Below, piece by piece: positions 1-10,745 of a stretch of 64,000 bases of DNA (position 1 is the stretch's first letter; each line of letters opens with the position of its first letter). The notes beneath the pieces are model-generated. The model was given only the letters and a program-made list of their open reading frames with translations, was not told the DNA's origin and did not search any database. The DNA comes from Eucalyptus grandis (Eukaryota > Streptophyta > Magnoliopsida > Myrtales > Myrtaceae), in contig NC_052622.1 in the NCBI RefSeq assembly GCF_016545825.1, positions 14,736,120 through 14,800,119 of the forward strand. The letters run 5' to 3'. The position numbers were made by a program, and so were the translations under genes.

Positions 1-1862
1 AAAAGGCGTGGGCTTGTTGGACTGAAATGCAACTGAACTGGGCTGAGCTTGATGGAGATGCTGGGCCAAAACCTGAGCTGGATGGGCTGAAGCTTGCTGA
101 GGACTTGGGCCGATCGAAGGAGAAGTTGCTGGGCTGAAGAGGACCGAACAAATTGTGAGATGGGCTGGTCAAAGAGCTGGCTTTGTTGGCGTCGATGCAA
201 GGAAGGAGCTGCGGCGTCTTCGATGGTCATCAACCGGTGAGGAGAGCTCCTTTGATTGACCGACGCAGGTGGAGGCGTGGACGTGCAGAGGCTGCTGATG
301 GGCTGGGCTTCACGCGAGCTGAAGACGAGAGGCGACGCGGGCAGCTTCGGTGGGTTTCGCTGGCGTGCGCTGGCCGCGTGGAGCTGAGGGCGGTCAACAG
401 TTGGGCTTTCGGTGGGGGAGGTTGACCAGCGGGGGACAGCAAGTGGTGGACGCTGGATTTCGATGGAGTGAGAAGCGGACGAAGGGCAGCTTCGCGTGGG
501 GACAGGCGGTCAACAAACGGCTTCGGACGTGGGGTGTTTAAAAACGTCGACCAAAGCTGCAGAGAGAGAGGGATGCTTCGGTGGACTCTGTTGGATTGTT
601 GGCTTCGTGGAGAGGCCGCGTGGAGGAGGAGCGGTCAACAAATGATTCGGTGAGTGTCGATGTTGACCAAAGATGGTGGGGAATTGGCAAGTGGCAGAGA
701 GAGGAAAGCAGGGGAAAAATAAAAGCTTCGGTGGAAGAAGACCAACGAAGATGGGGCGGCTTCAGAGGGCAGTCAAGCATCCAAGGAGACCAAAATAAAA
801 TAAAAGTAAAACAAGAGAAGAATTGGGGAAGCGGACGCTCGAAGAGAAGATGGAGACGGGCGGGCTATGGTGTGCCCGTGAAGTTTAGAAGAAAAAGGCC
901 AAAAGTCCACAAAAATATCTTAATCAATCAAAGCTTGGTCCCCCTTTGGTCTTCAAGCTTATCACATTGTCCCCTATTACTTTCTTGCTTAGAAATCCAT
1001 AAATAATCCAATTTAAATGTCAAAAAATGCAGCCCAAAGTCTAAATGCGAATTTCACTCAATTTTGGCTTCAAATTCTTTTCCGATTCTCCAATTCGAGG
1101 TCCGATGTTGTTGAAGAAAATTCCCATATAATTTTCTGTAAATCCCTGATACTTAAAGGTTCGGCTTAGAAGTCCAAATTTCCTTTAATTTGGCCCATCC
1201 GAATTTCCATTAATTTCCGCAACTTCCAAATCGATTTTCCTTAAAAATCTTGGGATCTCCGAAAATTCTTTGGATGATGAATTGACGTTTTTAAAATAGA
1301 TTGTGACACCACAAAACTTTCAATTTCTGAAATCAAATACAAATCCGCAGTTAATTTCAATCTGGCGTATTTTTAGCGTCACCTAGGCTATCAGGTAGCT
1401 TTCAGAAATTTTTAGTGCAAATGACCTGTGATCAATTTTCTTCGAGCCACAATGTACTACTTCAACACATTTGGCAACTCTCGGTAGTCGTAAAAATCTC
1501 AAGATTTCAATTATAAGCCTAGGGTACCCAAAATAACAGAAAATCGGTTTAGTGCCGATCGACGAAAATTTTGCAGTCAGGTGGAATCACCCAGACTTTG
1601 ATCACACATCTCAGTCGAATCGACATATCCCTGATCTCTGATCAATTTTGATAATGTCGTAATGACCCTTGCAGACTAGCACAATCGAGCAGTCAACTTC
1701 TAGTCGAATTCTCAAGTCTATTGTATTAAAATCTCTTAACAACTTCTCCAGATGGTCTAGTTATCTCACGAGTGATCCGCTTTGAGAATAGCACTATAAA
1801 TGCGTTGATAAAATGCCCGATTTATTCAATTAAAAAAAGTACTAAAAATTCAGAATGTCATA
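1..1862. mobile_element. 3' part of a long LTR (same family as the solo LTR at 41022)
   Basis: This stretch aligns by eye, in the same order, with the right half of the complete solo LTR at 41022-44304. Shared blocks include the TGGGCT-rich segment, 'atgcagcc...cgaatttcactcaatt', 'gtaatgacccttgca' and the final 'gaaaattcag/ctgtca'. It ends TGTCATA, against TGTCACA in the other copy. It then passes directly into sequence homologous to the promoter of B0 (22194 onward), so it inserted upstream of A0. The left end lies outside the window, so I cannot tell whether it is a solo LTR or part of a full element. The ORFs within it are not conserved between the two copies and I do not call them genes. 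Confidence 0.8.
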
Positions 1863-1867
1863 ACGAC

Positions 1868-2106
1868 TCTTTTTTGATATTACGATCACAAGCTCGACGT
1901 CACCACTTCGCCAATTTAAGAATGTCGAAGTTCAATCAGAAGCAATTTCGTAGAACCTTTGTCACCACTCCCAACAAGTCATCCGAAGGGAATTATCTCC
2001 GAAGTTGTCCCCTCGACTTTTGTGGTCTATCACCGTTATTCCCAGTGCTTAAATTGAATGTTCCTCGTCACAGGAGTAGAGTTGAATTCTTGCTTCTCTC
2101 CATGAG
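1868..2106 (+). promoter_or_regulatory. Upstream region of A0, conserved with four other members
   Basis: About 240 bp matches the region just upstream of B0 (22194-22433), A3 (13770-14004), B3 (45695-45933) and, more weakly, C0. Shared blocks include 'tcgtagaacctt' and 'cagtgcttaaattgaat'. Its conservation between paralogues fits a proximal promoter and 5' leader. I see no clear TATA box here; 'cttaaattg' is the nearest AT-rich candidate. The long LTR cuts this region off from the more distal promoter that the other copies retain. Confidence 0.5.
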
Positions 2107-2196
2107 ATGACGAGGAAATTCATGGCGACGGCTCACTCTGCTCTGGCTGCAAAAAGAAAAATTCACTTGGAGGACATTTTGGGAGTCGTGCCTTAA
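2107..2196 (+). pseudogene. A0: deleted copy of the His/Gly membrane protein family
   Basis: The first codons (M-T-R-K-F-M-A) match the family start, and the preceding leader matches B0. About 150 bp encoding the GDDG motif and the membrane segment is missing compared with B0. The sequence jumps from 'atggcga' straight to the part that in B0 reads 'cggctcgctcttctctggcc'. What remains is a 29-codon ORF without a membrane segment, ending TAA. The flank further downstream still matches the flank after copia-1 (28116 onward). This is a relic of the gene equivalent to B0. Confidence 0.7.
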
Positions 2197-2383
2197 TTAA
2201 GCCAATTGCGTAAGAGTGCTGCTAGGCTAACAGCCACCGTTATTCTAAGAACATTCCAAATTCAAAGAAAGGGGCAACTGAACGGTCAAGTTTAGCCTTT
2301 TTTTGACGTGGCCATTAATTATTTAGTGCTGCTATATCAGTGGTCACGGAGACCTATTGACAGTGACCTACTTTTCTCATCCC

Positions 2384-2390
2384 TATATAA
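2384..2390 (+). promoter_or_regulatory. TATA box of A1
   Basis: TATATAA lies 90 bp upstream of the A1 start codon. The same box at the same spacing is present before B1 (29197-29203), within a well-conserved stretch ('tcatctcatgtatattgtctcc'). Confidence 0.6.
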
Positions 2391-2479
2391 TTGAAGGTCC
2401 CTCATCTCATGTATATTGTCTCCTTCCTACAACTATTGATACTGCGAATGGTTGAGTTCTTGCTTCTCTTCACGACATA

Positions 2480-2755
2480 ATGAGGCAATCAACGGCGAGC
2501 AATTGGATCGATTTAGCGAGCCCCGGTGTTCATGGTGATGATGGAGCGGATCTTCTGCTACTCAAGTCCGGAGTGATCTTCATGCTGTGCTTGATCCTTG
2601 CGTCAGTTGTTATATTTTCCTGTGGCAAAAACAGCCACCCCCATGGAGGCGGCGGCGGCGGCTGTGGTGGAGGCGGGGGTGGCGGTTGCGGCGGAGGAGG
2701 CGGGGGCGGGGAGGGTGTTGAATTGAACTTATATTTATATATCTTTAAGGCATGA
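2480..2755 (+). CDS. A1: small Gly-rich single-pass membrane protein
   Basis: It encodes 91 residues; the ATG aligns with the family start and lies 90 bp after a TATA box. Residues 1-30 carry the family N-terminus (SNWIDLAS, then GDDGAD and LLLLKS). Residues 31-48 form one hydrophobic segment ending FSC. The rest is poly-Gly with two Cys. Compared with its twin B1, the whole His-rich repeat region is missing. A frameshift near the end replaces the GGC terminus with an extra stretch of about 14 residues reading through to FKA. I do not recognise a known family and assign no function. It may still be expressed, but the shortened, frameshifted tail suggests decay. It has no introns within the ORF. 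Confidence 0.6.
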   Translation: MRQSTASNWIDLASPGVHGDDGADLLLLKSGVIFMLCLILASVVIFSCGKNSHPHGGGGGGCGGGGGGGCGGGGGGGEGVELNLYLYIFKA

Positions 2756-2794
2756 GTTAAAAAAAAAAAAAAAAAAAAAAGGCAGTTTCATTTC

Positions 2795-2800
2795 AATAAA
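2795..2800 (+). terminator. Possible polyadenylation signal of A1
   Basis: AATAAA lies 40 bp past the stop codon, just after a run of about 24 A. The same hexamer follows B1 (29780-29785), and a similar 'caataaatcgtgatgcaat' follows C0 near 57813. Position and conservation fit a poly(A) signal. Confidence 0.4.
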
Positions 2801-3687
2801 TTGCAATGCGATAGTGTGGTATGTTTCATATTAAGATTGCTATTTAGGGTTAAGTATCTCGTAATTTACATATGTTGTATTTAAGAATAATTGTACTCTC
2901 CCCCTATACTTGTGTTCTTCATTTGATAATTTACGGATATTATAGTCCTCTCTATTTACAATTCTCGACTTGATGTCAGAGTCATTTGTTGTTTGAGGAA
3001 AAACCCATTGAATCTGTTCACGGCCAGCCACACCGGCCACCGTTCCCCATCAAGTCCTCACCTTTCAGTTGCGGTTCAACATCCTTCCATTGCTCAATCC
3101 AAAAAACAGAGACCACCAACAGGCTCGTTGTCCTCAAACGGCCCATATCCTAAAAACTCGCTGCAAATGCACACCAAATGCCACCACATGTCAGATTGTG
3201 TAATTTTTATGGATGATCATATTAAAGTGGTGTCTTATCAAGTCTAGCTCAATGAATTGTAGATGTTATTATCCGATAATGATAACCAAAAACTTGCAGG
3301 CATTATTAGGCACGTGTCATGAGCTGATTGGTTAATTAAAACATATTCATCACTTGTTTCCACCTCGGCCTCATTTGGTGTATCTGACTTACCAAGATTA
3401 AAATGGACTCCCAAGTATCCTTCCCTTTCGTTCTTGGCGTTAATTGGAGAGGCAGAGAGGGAGCTAGGACGCCTTATATTTTCGGCCGTTACATCTAAGT
3501 GGTCACAGCTTGGCCACTGGATATTGATGTAACTTCACCATCATATCAGCATCTATCCTACTCCAAGGTTTACACCAAGCAAGAAAGTTATACCGATGTT
3601 AGCTCTAGACTGTTCAATTGGCTTGCACAATCTAACCCGTTTAATAGTAATTTAGGATGCGAATGGTAACATTTTTGTTCCGGGAAG
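2801..3687. other. Intergenic, no gene seen
   Basis: It matches 29786-30142 and then 33238-33775 of block B. Short ORFs around 2993-3247 are present in both copies but differ in frame and length, so I do not call them coding. 'tataatttttttc'-type promoter elements are not evident. Confidence 0.5.
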
Positions 3688-3690
3688 TAA

Positions 3691-4774
3691 GGCCCTGTTT
3701 GGTAACCATCCAAACAGGGCCAAATTCTGATTCTTTGTTCCCGGAATCAGTTTCGGCCTAGAATCGCGTTTGGTAAATTTTTTGTTCCCGGGAACAGATT
3801 GGGAACAGAATCAAGAATAAAAAAAAAAGTTGATTCTTGTTCCGGGAACGAATTTGAGAATCAAAATCAATAAATTTTCTTCTTCCCTTCGGCCATCTCG
3901 CGACCGCCATCCACCACCGCCCGCCACCGTCCGCCATCCGCCACCGCCGTCCACCGCCACCGCCGGCCGCCGCCGCGCGTCCGCCACCGCCCGGTCCGGC
4001 AAGCTCGCGGAGGCTCGCCGACTAGGGCGAGGTCCGGCGAGCTCGCCGGAGGCAAGCCCGACCACCGGCGAGGCTCGGCCTCCCCGGATCCGGCGAGGCC
4101 AAGCCTCGTCGGTGGCCAAGCGGGCCTCGCCGGGCCGAGCGAGGCCTCGCCGGGCCGAGCGAGGCCCGCTTGGCCCCGGCGAGGCTAGGCCTCGCCCGAT
4201 CCGGCAAGGCCGAGCCTCGCCGGGGCCGGGCAAGGGCTGGGCGAGCCTCGCGACGCCCGGCCCCACCACCGGTGGCCGGGCGAGGCTCGCCCGGCCCGCC
4301 GGTGGCACGGCGGGCCTCGCCCAACCCCGACGAGGTCACCACCGGTGGGGCTCGGCCTCGCCAATTCTCGCTCGGCCGAGCCTCGCGGGGCTAGGCGAGC
4401 CTCGCCCGGCTACCGGCGAGGCTCGGCCGACGAGGACCCGCCTCGCCAGGGGCGGCGACGCTGGTGAGGTCGCCGGCCGAAGAAGAAGAAGAAGATGAGA
4501 AAATAAAAGAAAAAGGAAAAAAGAAAAGAAAAGAAAAAAAGGAAAATGAAAAGAAAACAAAGGAAAAAGTAAAAAAATTATTTAAAAATTAAAAGAAATT
4601 GATTTGGAACAAATTAATGAACACGATACCGAACGCAATTCTATTCCAGAATCAGAAATTTTGGACAATTACCAAACGGCTTAAAATGCTTAGAATCAGT
4701 TCCCGGGAACAGAATAAAAAAGAATCGGTTCTGATCAGAATCAGCTCCGGAACAGAATCGTTACCAAACGCGCC
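3691..4774. mobile_element. Harbinger-like non-autonomous DNA transposon, GC-rich core
   Basis: The 1084-bp insertion starts GGCCCTGTTTGGTAAC and ends GTTACCAAACGCGCC, imperfect terminal inverted repeats. It is flanked on both sides by TAA (3688-3690 and 4775-4777). The paralogous site at about 33776 has one TAA and no insertion, so this is a true insertion with a 3-bp target duplication. The TGTTTGG-type termini and TWA target are typical of PIF/Harbinger (Tourist) elements. The interior at 3900-4490 is extremely GC-rich, built of degenerate 'gcgaggctcgccgg' units, and carries no transposase. Just inside the left end is a 12-bp inverted repeat (GGCCCTGTTTGG and its complement). Confidence 0.75.
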
Positions 4775-4777
4775 TAA

Positions 4778-5600
4778 TTGTTTTTCAAAAATAGTTCTTT
4801 TCTATTACTACTACCTGAAACAATTTCTGAGTAAAATAATGTGTTTGGTAACTATACAAAGTTTTTATTCTCGAAATAGAAAAAGAATATGAATATATTT
4901 AGTACAATCCATAAATTTTTGCAGTTATTCGTTTTTCTTCCATAATTTTTTGTATTTGTTCGTTTTTCTTCTTATTCACCGATTACCAAATGCCGATTGC
5001 CAACCGCCAACCGTCACTCGCCACTTGTCGCTCGCCACCGCCATCCACCTCTGTTGGCGGGTGGGCTGCGGGTGGCGATCGTTTGGCGATGGGCGGAGGG
5101 CGACAAGTAGTGGCAACGGACGACGATTGGCGGTGGTGGCGACGGCATATGATCGGGCGGTAGTGGCGGTTGAGTGGCGACAACTAGTGGCCGACGGCGG
5201 ATGCTAGTAGTCGACGAGTGTCAATGGTCGGGCAACAAGCATTAGTGGTAGCGGGCAACAAGCGGCGACAGTCAACCGACGAGCGGCAACGATGGCAAAG
5301 ATGGCCGGCGGTTGGCGGGCAACTAGCAAAGGCTGCAAGCAGTGGCGGATTCAAGGACAGCGGCCACAGCAAGGAAGAAGAACAAGAAAAAAATAGAAAA
5401 GAAAAAAATGGCTTATTTCTAAAAATTATTTTCGGGAACAATAAGTTACTTTTTTTTACTTCTTGTTTCTATTCCAAATTTATTCCTAGGTCATTTTTTT
5501 ATTACAGGGAGTAGAAAAATTACCAAATAGATTTCTATTATTTTTCTACTCTGGGAACAAAAAAACAGAAAAATCAAGGAATTGAAACGTTCCCATGCAG
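4778..5600. mobile_element. Older degenerate MITE-like element (shared with block B)
   Basis: This region and 33776-34570 align and have the same layout. An AT-rich end with 'tttggtaactatac' leads into a GC-richer middle of 'ggcggtgg/gcaacaag' units, and then an AT-rich end with 'ttaccaaatag' and 'gggaacaa'. The outer motifs resemble those of the Harbinger-like element nested beside it. It predates the block duplication. No transposase is present and the ends are not certain. Confidence 0.4.
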
Positions 5601-6144
5601 CCCCTTAACCAACAGCAACCCTGGCACTTGATTTCTAGTGAATGGTAACTGTCCCACTAAGCAGGATTTTTTGAGTTAATCTCGAATCGTCGATTTCCCT
5701 CGCTAGTTTTCAAGCATCACTTCTTTGCTTCCAAGTTGATCTTCTTTCTGTTCTATGTTGCCCTCGAGATGATCGGTTGGTCAACTTGTGTTCTCAACCC
5801 AATATTGCGCCCCCAGTCCGGGTTCCTCTGACCCATCCTCTTCCTCTCGACCTTGGTCTGCAACGAGGATCTTGGCTTTCCTGCTAGCTAATTCTCTAGT
5901 TCCCTCACCTTAGAAGATCTAGCTGACATTAGAAGAGACGCCGATTTCCTTGAAATTTCACCATTTATTGTCCTGGTTTGTGGACTGGGCTTGCTCGCCT
6001 AAACCTGGCTGCATAAGCGTTAGCCAAGAACGCTTAGATGCTGGCCCTAGATTTCCAATTCCACTAAATCCTTAGGTCTCTCGTCGCGCCAGCTCACTCC
6101 TAACGCCATTAGATATATCACAGGCTCTCTTCTAATTCTCCACT
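5601..6144. other. Intergenic, conserved with block B, no gene seen
   Basis: Aligns with 34571-35108. I find no long ORF or recognisable domain on either strand, though the base composition is less AT-rich than its surroundings. It might hold a decayed gene fragment. Confidence 0.4.
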
Positions 6145-6555
6145 GGGCTGGAAAGGTTTATTTCCTGGATGCTTCCTTGAATCTTTCCAGGCCTACGCAG
6201 GTGGCCGAGAAGAAGGGTTGGTCGCATTTATCTCCCCAGCACCCCAACGCTTCCCCTTTTTTATTTTTTATTTTAAATGATTATCCTTCCTCCAACAAAG
6301 ATTGGAAGGAAAAGTAGTTGTATTTGGACTCACCTACCGAGACAGTGCAGGGCTGGAAAGGTTTATTTCCTGGATGCTTCCGTGAATCTTTCCAGGTCAA
6401 TAAAGATGGCCGAGGAGAAGGGTTGGTCGCATTTATCTCCCCAGCACCCCAACGCTTCCCTTTTTTTTTTAATTTTTTTTTAAATGATTATCCTTCCTCC
6501 AACAAAGATTGGAAGGAAAAATACTTGTACTTGGAATCACCTACCGAGACAATGG
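6145..6555. repeat. 205-bp tandem duplication
   Basis: Two adjacent copies begin with 'gggctggaaaggtttatttc' at 6145 and 6350. Each continues through 'ggttggtcgcatttatctcc' and a T-rich run to 'cacctaccgagaca'. The paralogous site in block B (about 35108-35175) holds less than one unit, joined across an internal deletion. Confidence 0.85.
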
Positions 6556-7200
6556 AGGCTCCCGACAAGGTGAGCCGCTCTCCATAAAAGTGATTGAAGG
6601 ATGTGTTCGATAATAATTCTATTTTCAGTAACAATTTTTGCTTAGAATTAATTTTTTTATTCCATTTTCCGAATGAGTTTCTAAGCATTTGAAGACGTAT
6701 GATAATTATCCAAAATTTCTATTTCTAAAATAAAAATATGTTTGGTATGAATCTCAAATTTTTTTGTGACTTAAAATTTGTTTTAATTTTTTAAGTAATT
6801 TTATTACATTTTTTTTTTTTTTTTTTTCCTTTTCATTCTCTTATTCTTCCTCTTGCCAATCGCAGGCCTTGGGGAGCCTCATCGCTCCTCGGCAAGGCTC
6901 CAGCGAGGTTGCCAAACCTCGTCTAGTCGGTCGCTAGCTATCGTTGTGGCCGGCGATCTGCTAGAGGAAGAAGAAGAGGAAGAGAAATGAGAAAAAAAAT
7001 TAATGCTTGATTCTGGAGTTATTTTCAAGAATAAAAGGCAAATTTTTTGTACTTCTTGATTATATTCTAAATCTATTCTCGCAAATAAAAAAAAATTTAT
7101 ATTCGACAAGAAATAAAAAAAGTTACTAAATGGATTTTTGTTCTTTTTTTTTTACGAAAAATAAAAGAATAGAATCAAATATTGTTTAACATGTTACCAC
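6556..7200. mobile_element. Degenerate MITE-like element (shared with block B)
   Basis: An AT-rich left end with 'gaaggatgtgttcgataa' leads into a short GC-richer centre ('gaggctccagcgaggttgcc' near 6893) and an AT-rich right end ('tattgtttaacatgttacca'). The same structure is at about 35205-35850. Its style matches the other truncated elements here, but the ends are too decayed to define inverted repeats. Confidence 0.3.
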
Positions 7201-8495
7201 CGACGGAGTCCCTTCGAAGCTAGTCTTAGAGATCGTGGTTGAGGGGACCGACGGGCACATCAAGGGCCTAATCACCGATAGAGTCTCTTTGAAGCTAGTC
7301 TTACTCCTTTCCCACCTCGTAATGGTAGGGGTACGTTCCGGGCGTAACCCTTCTTGGACATGTCCCCTTTTAGTAGCGGAAACTTCATTTATATCATTTA
7401 TTTCAACATTTCTCTTCTTGCAGTGAACCCTCGAGAGCTATGGAAATGGATGAAGAGGCCGTGAGATGGCCGGCGGTCACAAAGGAATTCCAGTGTGCCA
7501 GTCGGCCGTTAACAAAGGTAATTTTCACTTGCTGCCCCCAGCCAGTTAAGAGGTGCAGCCCGCCAGGGACACTCTTGGGCCGCTTCTTTTTGACTTGTGA
7601 TGAAGAAGGCTTCTAGTTTGCTTCTACCGAGCAGCCTCTCCAGCGATCCAAAAGGAAGTGGATTGCTTGCTTCCTTAGAACCCCAACAAGCTCAAACTTA
7701 ACACTCTCGTACAAGATCCTGTGAACAAGACACGATGCCGATGGAAAAATGCCTTCCTTTCTTCAAATTGTTGAGGGGCGGTGTTGGATTTCAGTGAGGC
7801 CATTTCTAGAAATTTCGTAGGAAGAACAACAAAGCTATTCATTCATTTCCACAGACGGCGCCAATATTGAAGGCTGAAATGAGAAACACGAACTCTGCCG
7901 AAGGTCTTGCTGGAATTTTGATTGGGGCGTACGGTTTTTGTGCCAGGATTGATCCTCTGATGCTTAGGTTCGGGCTGGAATGTGAGAAATCTGGAAAAAG
8001 GAAATGATGCGGAGCTTTAGGAATGAGGAGAGAGATTTCTTCTGAAAGGGACCTTATGATATGATCTTTACCATCCTTCCTACACTATCCTGGAGCGACA
8101 TGCCTAATTGAGTGCGGACTATACTGGGGATTTAATGATTGCATTTCTACAATAGGGTTTTGCGTCTTTTTCAGCAGTTCCGTAATTACTTGGCTTAGTA
8201 AGATACAAACCATTATACAACGTGATTAAAAAATGAACGGACCACATCACCATAGTGAGTAGAACGGAAAAAGCTACCCTTGTACATGAGCCAAAAAGGT
8301 TATATCAGGACGGGTAATGATGAGATATACTAAACTATCAACCAACTATTGATAGAGTGTAAAATCTCGCAATAGGGTGCCATTAAGAAGGTCTAGGTTG
8401 GCATTGGGCTCCATGGGTAAAAGTGACCTTATGGTCAATCAAACCCACATCTAGAGATTGAAAATATGGTGGTATTTTCATCTCTTCATGGGATC
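7201..8495. other. Intergenic, no gene seen
   Basis: Aligns with about 35850-37136 of block B. Short ORFs here are not preserved between the two copies. The last 150 bp ('tagagattgaaaatatggtgg') is the leader of A2. Confidence 0.5.
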
Positions 8496-8639
8496 ACGAG
8501 GAAATTAGAGGCGAGAAATTTGGCCGCTTTTGCAAGCGCCGGAGTTCATGGTGATGATGGAACGGATCTTCTACTGCTCAAGTGCGGAGTGATCTTCGTG
8601 CTGTGCTTGATCCTCACGTTGGTCATTATGTTTTCTTGA
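8496..8639 (+). pseudogene. A2: membrane segment of the family, start codon lost
   Basis: The frame encodes the family N-terminus (RKLEARNLAAFAS, GDDGTD, LLLLK) and the hydrophobic segment ending MFS, then TGA where other members have Cys. The codon that should be ATG is ACG; its twin B2 has ATG at the same place. The next ATG upstream is in another frame and soon stops. The tail is separated by a MITE and lies at 9393-9506. With no start, an early stop and a split tail, this copy cannot make the normal protein. Confidence 0.75.
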
Positions 8640-8688
8640 GGCAACGGTGACATCAACTCGTCTGGCTCTTGCCGCAAAAGAAAAGAAG

Positions 8689-9369
8689 GGGAAAATTGTC
8701 AAAAATTTCCTAAACTGATTGCACTTTTACCAATTCAATTTTAAATCTTTTAATTGTGTCAACTCAAGTCCCAAATCTTTTCACCTTTTGCCAATTGAGA
8801 CCATCAGGCTAATCTTGATTAAAAATCGCTAACGCGAACACTAGCCTTCCCGCGTAGCAAGACCGGCGATGACATGGATACATTTTTAATAATATTTCAA
8901 TTTTTTTTTTTATTTTTCTTCTTCTTTTTATTTTATTTTCTTTCTTTCTTTCCTTTTTTTTTTTTTCAACTCCAGCCATAGTCGAGGGCTAGTGACCCTC
9001 ACCTACTTTGGTTGAGGGCATCACAGTCCTTGCCAACCAAGCCAATTGAGGGACGTTGGCCTTCACCTGTGGCCGATAATGGTCAGTCAATGACCTTGCT
9101 GGCCAAAATTGGGGAAAAAACAAAGGAAAGAAGATAAATAAATAAATAATTGATAAACTATTAGAATGTTATTGAAAATTATCTATGTCAATGCCACTCA
9201 TGTCACATAGGACGGCATTTACGTCAAATAATTTTATGGCCAAAATATAGCTGAATTGACTCGATTGGCAAATATGAAAAGGTTTAGGACTCAATTGGTA
9301 TAATTAAACGGTTTATGACATAAGTGACTAAAGTATTAATAGGTTTAAGACTTTTTGGATAATTTTCTC
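8689..9369. mobile_element. MITE splitting A2
   Basis: Terminal inverted repeats: the left end is GGGAAAATTGTC then 'aaaaatttcctaaact'. The reverse complement of the right end is GAGAAAATTATCC then 'aaaaagtcttaaacc'. About 680 bp, no coding capacity, AT-rich with T-rich runs. The same insertion lies at the same place in B2 (37331-38003), so it is older than the block duplication. Related ends are seen near 10935-11020 and 18780-18865. I could not identify a clear target duplication. Confidence 0.7.
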
Positions 9370-9392
9370 ATAAAAAAAAAGACGTCCAATGC

Positions 9393-9506
9393 GGTGGTTA
9401 CTACGTAGTCGGAGGTGATGAGGGCCACCACCACGATGGAGGCCACCGCGGAAGTCACCATGGAGGAGGTGGCCATGGGCCTTCGGCCACTCTCGTTGGA
9501 GTCTAA
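9393..9506 (+). pseudogene. A2: detached His/Gly tail
   Basis: A 38-codon open frame reads GGYYVVGGDEGHHHDGG and continues with His/Gly repeats to a TAA. This is the typical tail composition of the family, now lying just after the MITE, with no start of its own. Its twin is at 38025-38153. Confidence 0.65.
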
Positions 9507-9880
9507 AGCCTTCACTGGTTTCTTGACCATGAAGTAGCATTTTCCATAACTCTCTATTTTTTTTGTGGCCAATGCTTATCTCGTATCCTCTGCTATGCGA
9601 TTTTCAGCTCAACCTTTAGTTTGGCGAGTCTTAGACACTCGATGAGAGAGAAGCTTCGCTTGAGTAGGGATGGAAGCTGGAGGGACTACGGTGAAAAACT
9701 CGTCGGAATTTTGAATTTGACACTTGAAGTTAAGATCCAAGATTGTTATAAACGTTGGAGGGATATGTAAATGGAGGCCCAAACCCATCCGGTTGACTAG
9801 TGCTGGAACTTAACAAACTACCCAACTATATTGTTTGGATGGATGGTTTTAACGAATTAAATAAATGTTTTGAACCTAAG
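9507..9880. other. 3' flank of A2, no gene seen
   Basis: Conserved with 38154-38480 in block B. Parts also match 57880-58042 and 63113-63240 on either side of copia-3, which shows that a third copy of this flank exists in block C. Confidence 0.5.
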
Positions 9881-10745
9881 TTTAGATGTTATTATAACCG
9901 AATGGATAATCTGGTAATTAATTCGAAGGACCCACTTGTGTAATTTCAAAGCAATCCGTGATCTACCACCGGACGTGGAGTAGTGAAATCATTATTTCAT
10001 CGGCAAGTTACCAATAACTAGCTGCACTCATTGCCAATATAGTAAATCACTTTGTGATCTGCTTCTGAATATTAGATTCGAAAACGTACCATGGAATTTT
10101 TATTGATAAGTTACAATTTAATCGAAGGGGCCCACTTATAAAATTTTCAGGCATTTGGTATGCATACTCAATCTATGATGATAAATCATTATTTCATTTG
10201 TAAGTCGCAAACTACTTGATGGCCCAATTATAAAATTTTATAGCACTTGGTATCATATGACTGAATATGAAGGATGATAAAATTGTTATTTTATCGATAA
10301 GTTACTAATCAATTGCTAGAGCCCACTTGCAATAAAACGAGTACTAATCTACTTGTGAAAGAGATGGTAAAACCATTACTAACTAATTGACGAGCCCCAT
10401 TATCAAATTTTAAAAAGAATAATTGGGTTATAGCTTTTAATTTACTATAAGAATAACATTCTTTTCTGAATCACAAAAATCAAATAATAAATTATTATAA
10501 ATTATTGCGAAGTTCACTCTTTCAAAAATTCGTGGCTCACACAATAAGTTGTTGTTTTCACAGTAAACCAAAAATTGTTATGCTAGTAAAGCCAGATTTA
10601 AAAGCACTTGTTAATCTACTATTGGATACTATTGACCGAGAAAAATCTATAATTGGATACTAGATTTGAGAAAAATAAAATCACTATTTTGCTGGTAAGT
10701 TACAAATAGTTGACTGGACAAGAAAGTTGCCAACCAATTTTACTT
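9881..10745. repeat. Degenerate AT-rich tandem array
   Basis: Repeated loose units of about 85-160 bp share 'ataagttactaa', 'cccacttgtaaaatttt', 'gcacttggtaatctac' and 'ggatactagattt...gatggtaaaat'. Equivalent arrays are at 14780-15400, 19330-20400, 38490-39360 and 52440-53060, each downstream of a family member. Confidence 0.6.

Noticed and set aside
183..1006. ORFs in the left LTR, including one of 141 codons
   Set aside because: Not conserved in the second copy of this LTR.
3811..4498. Long overlapping ORFs on both strands in the GC-rich stretch
   Set aside because: They follow GC-rich degenerate repeats, which lack stop codons by composition. They lie inside a transposon and show no domain.
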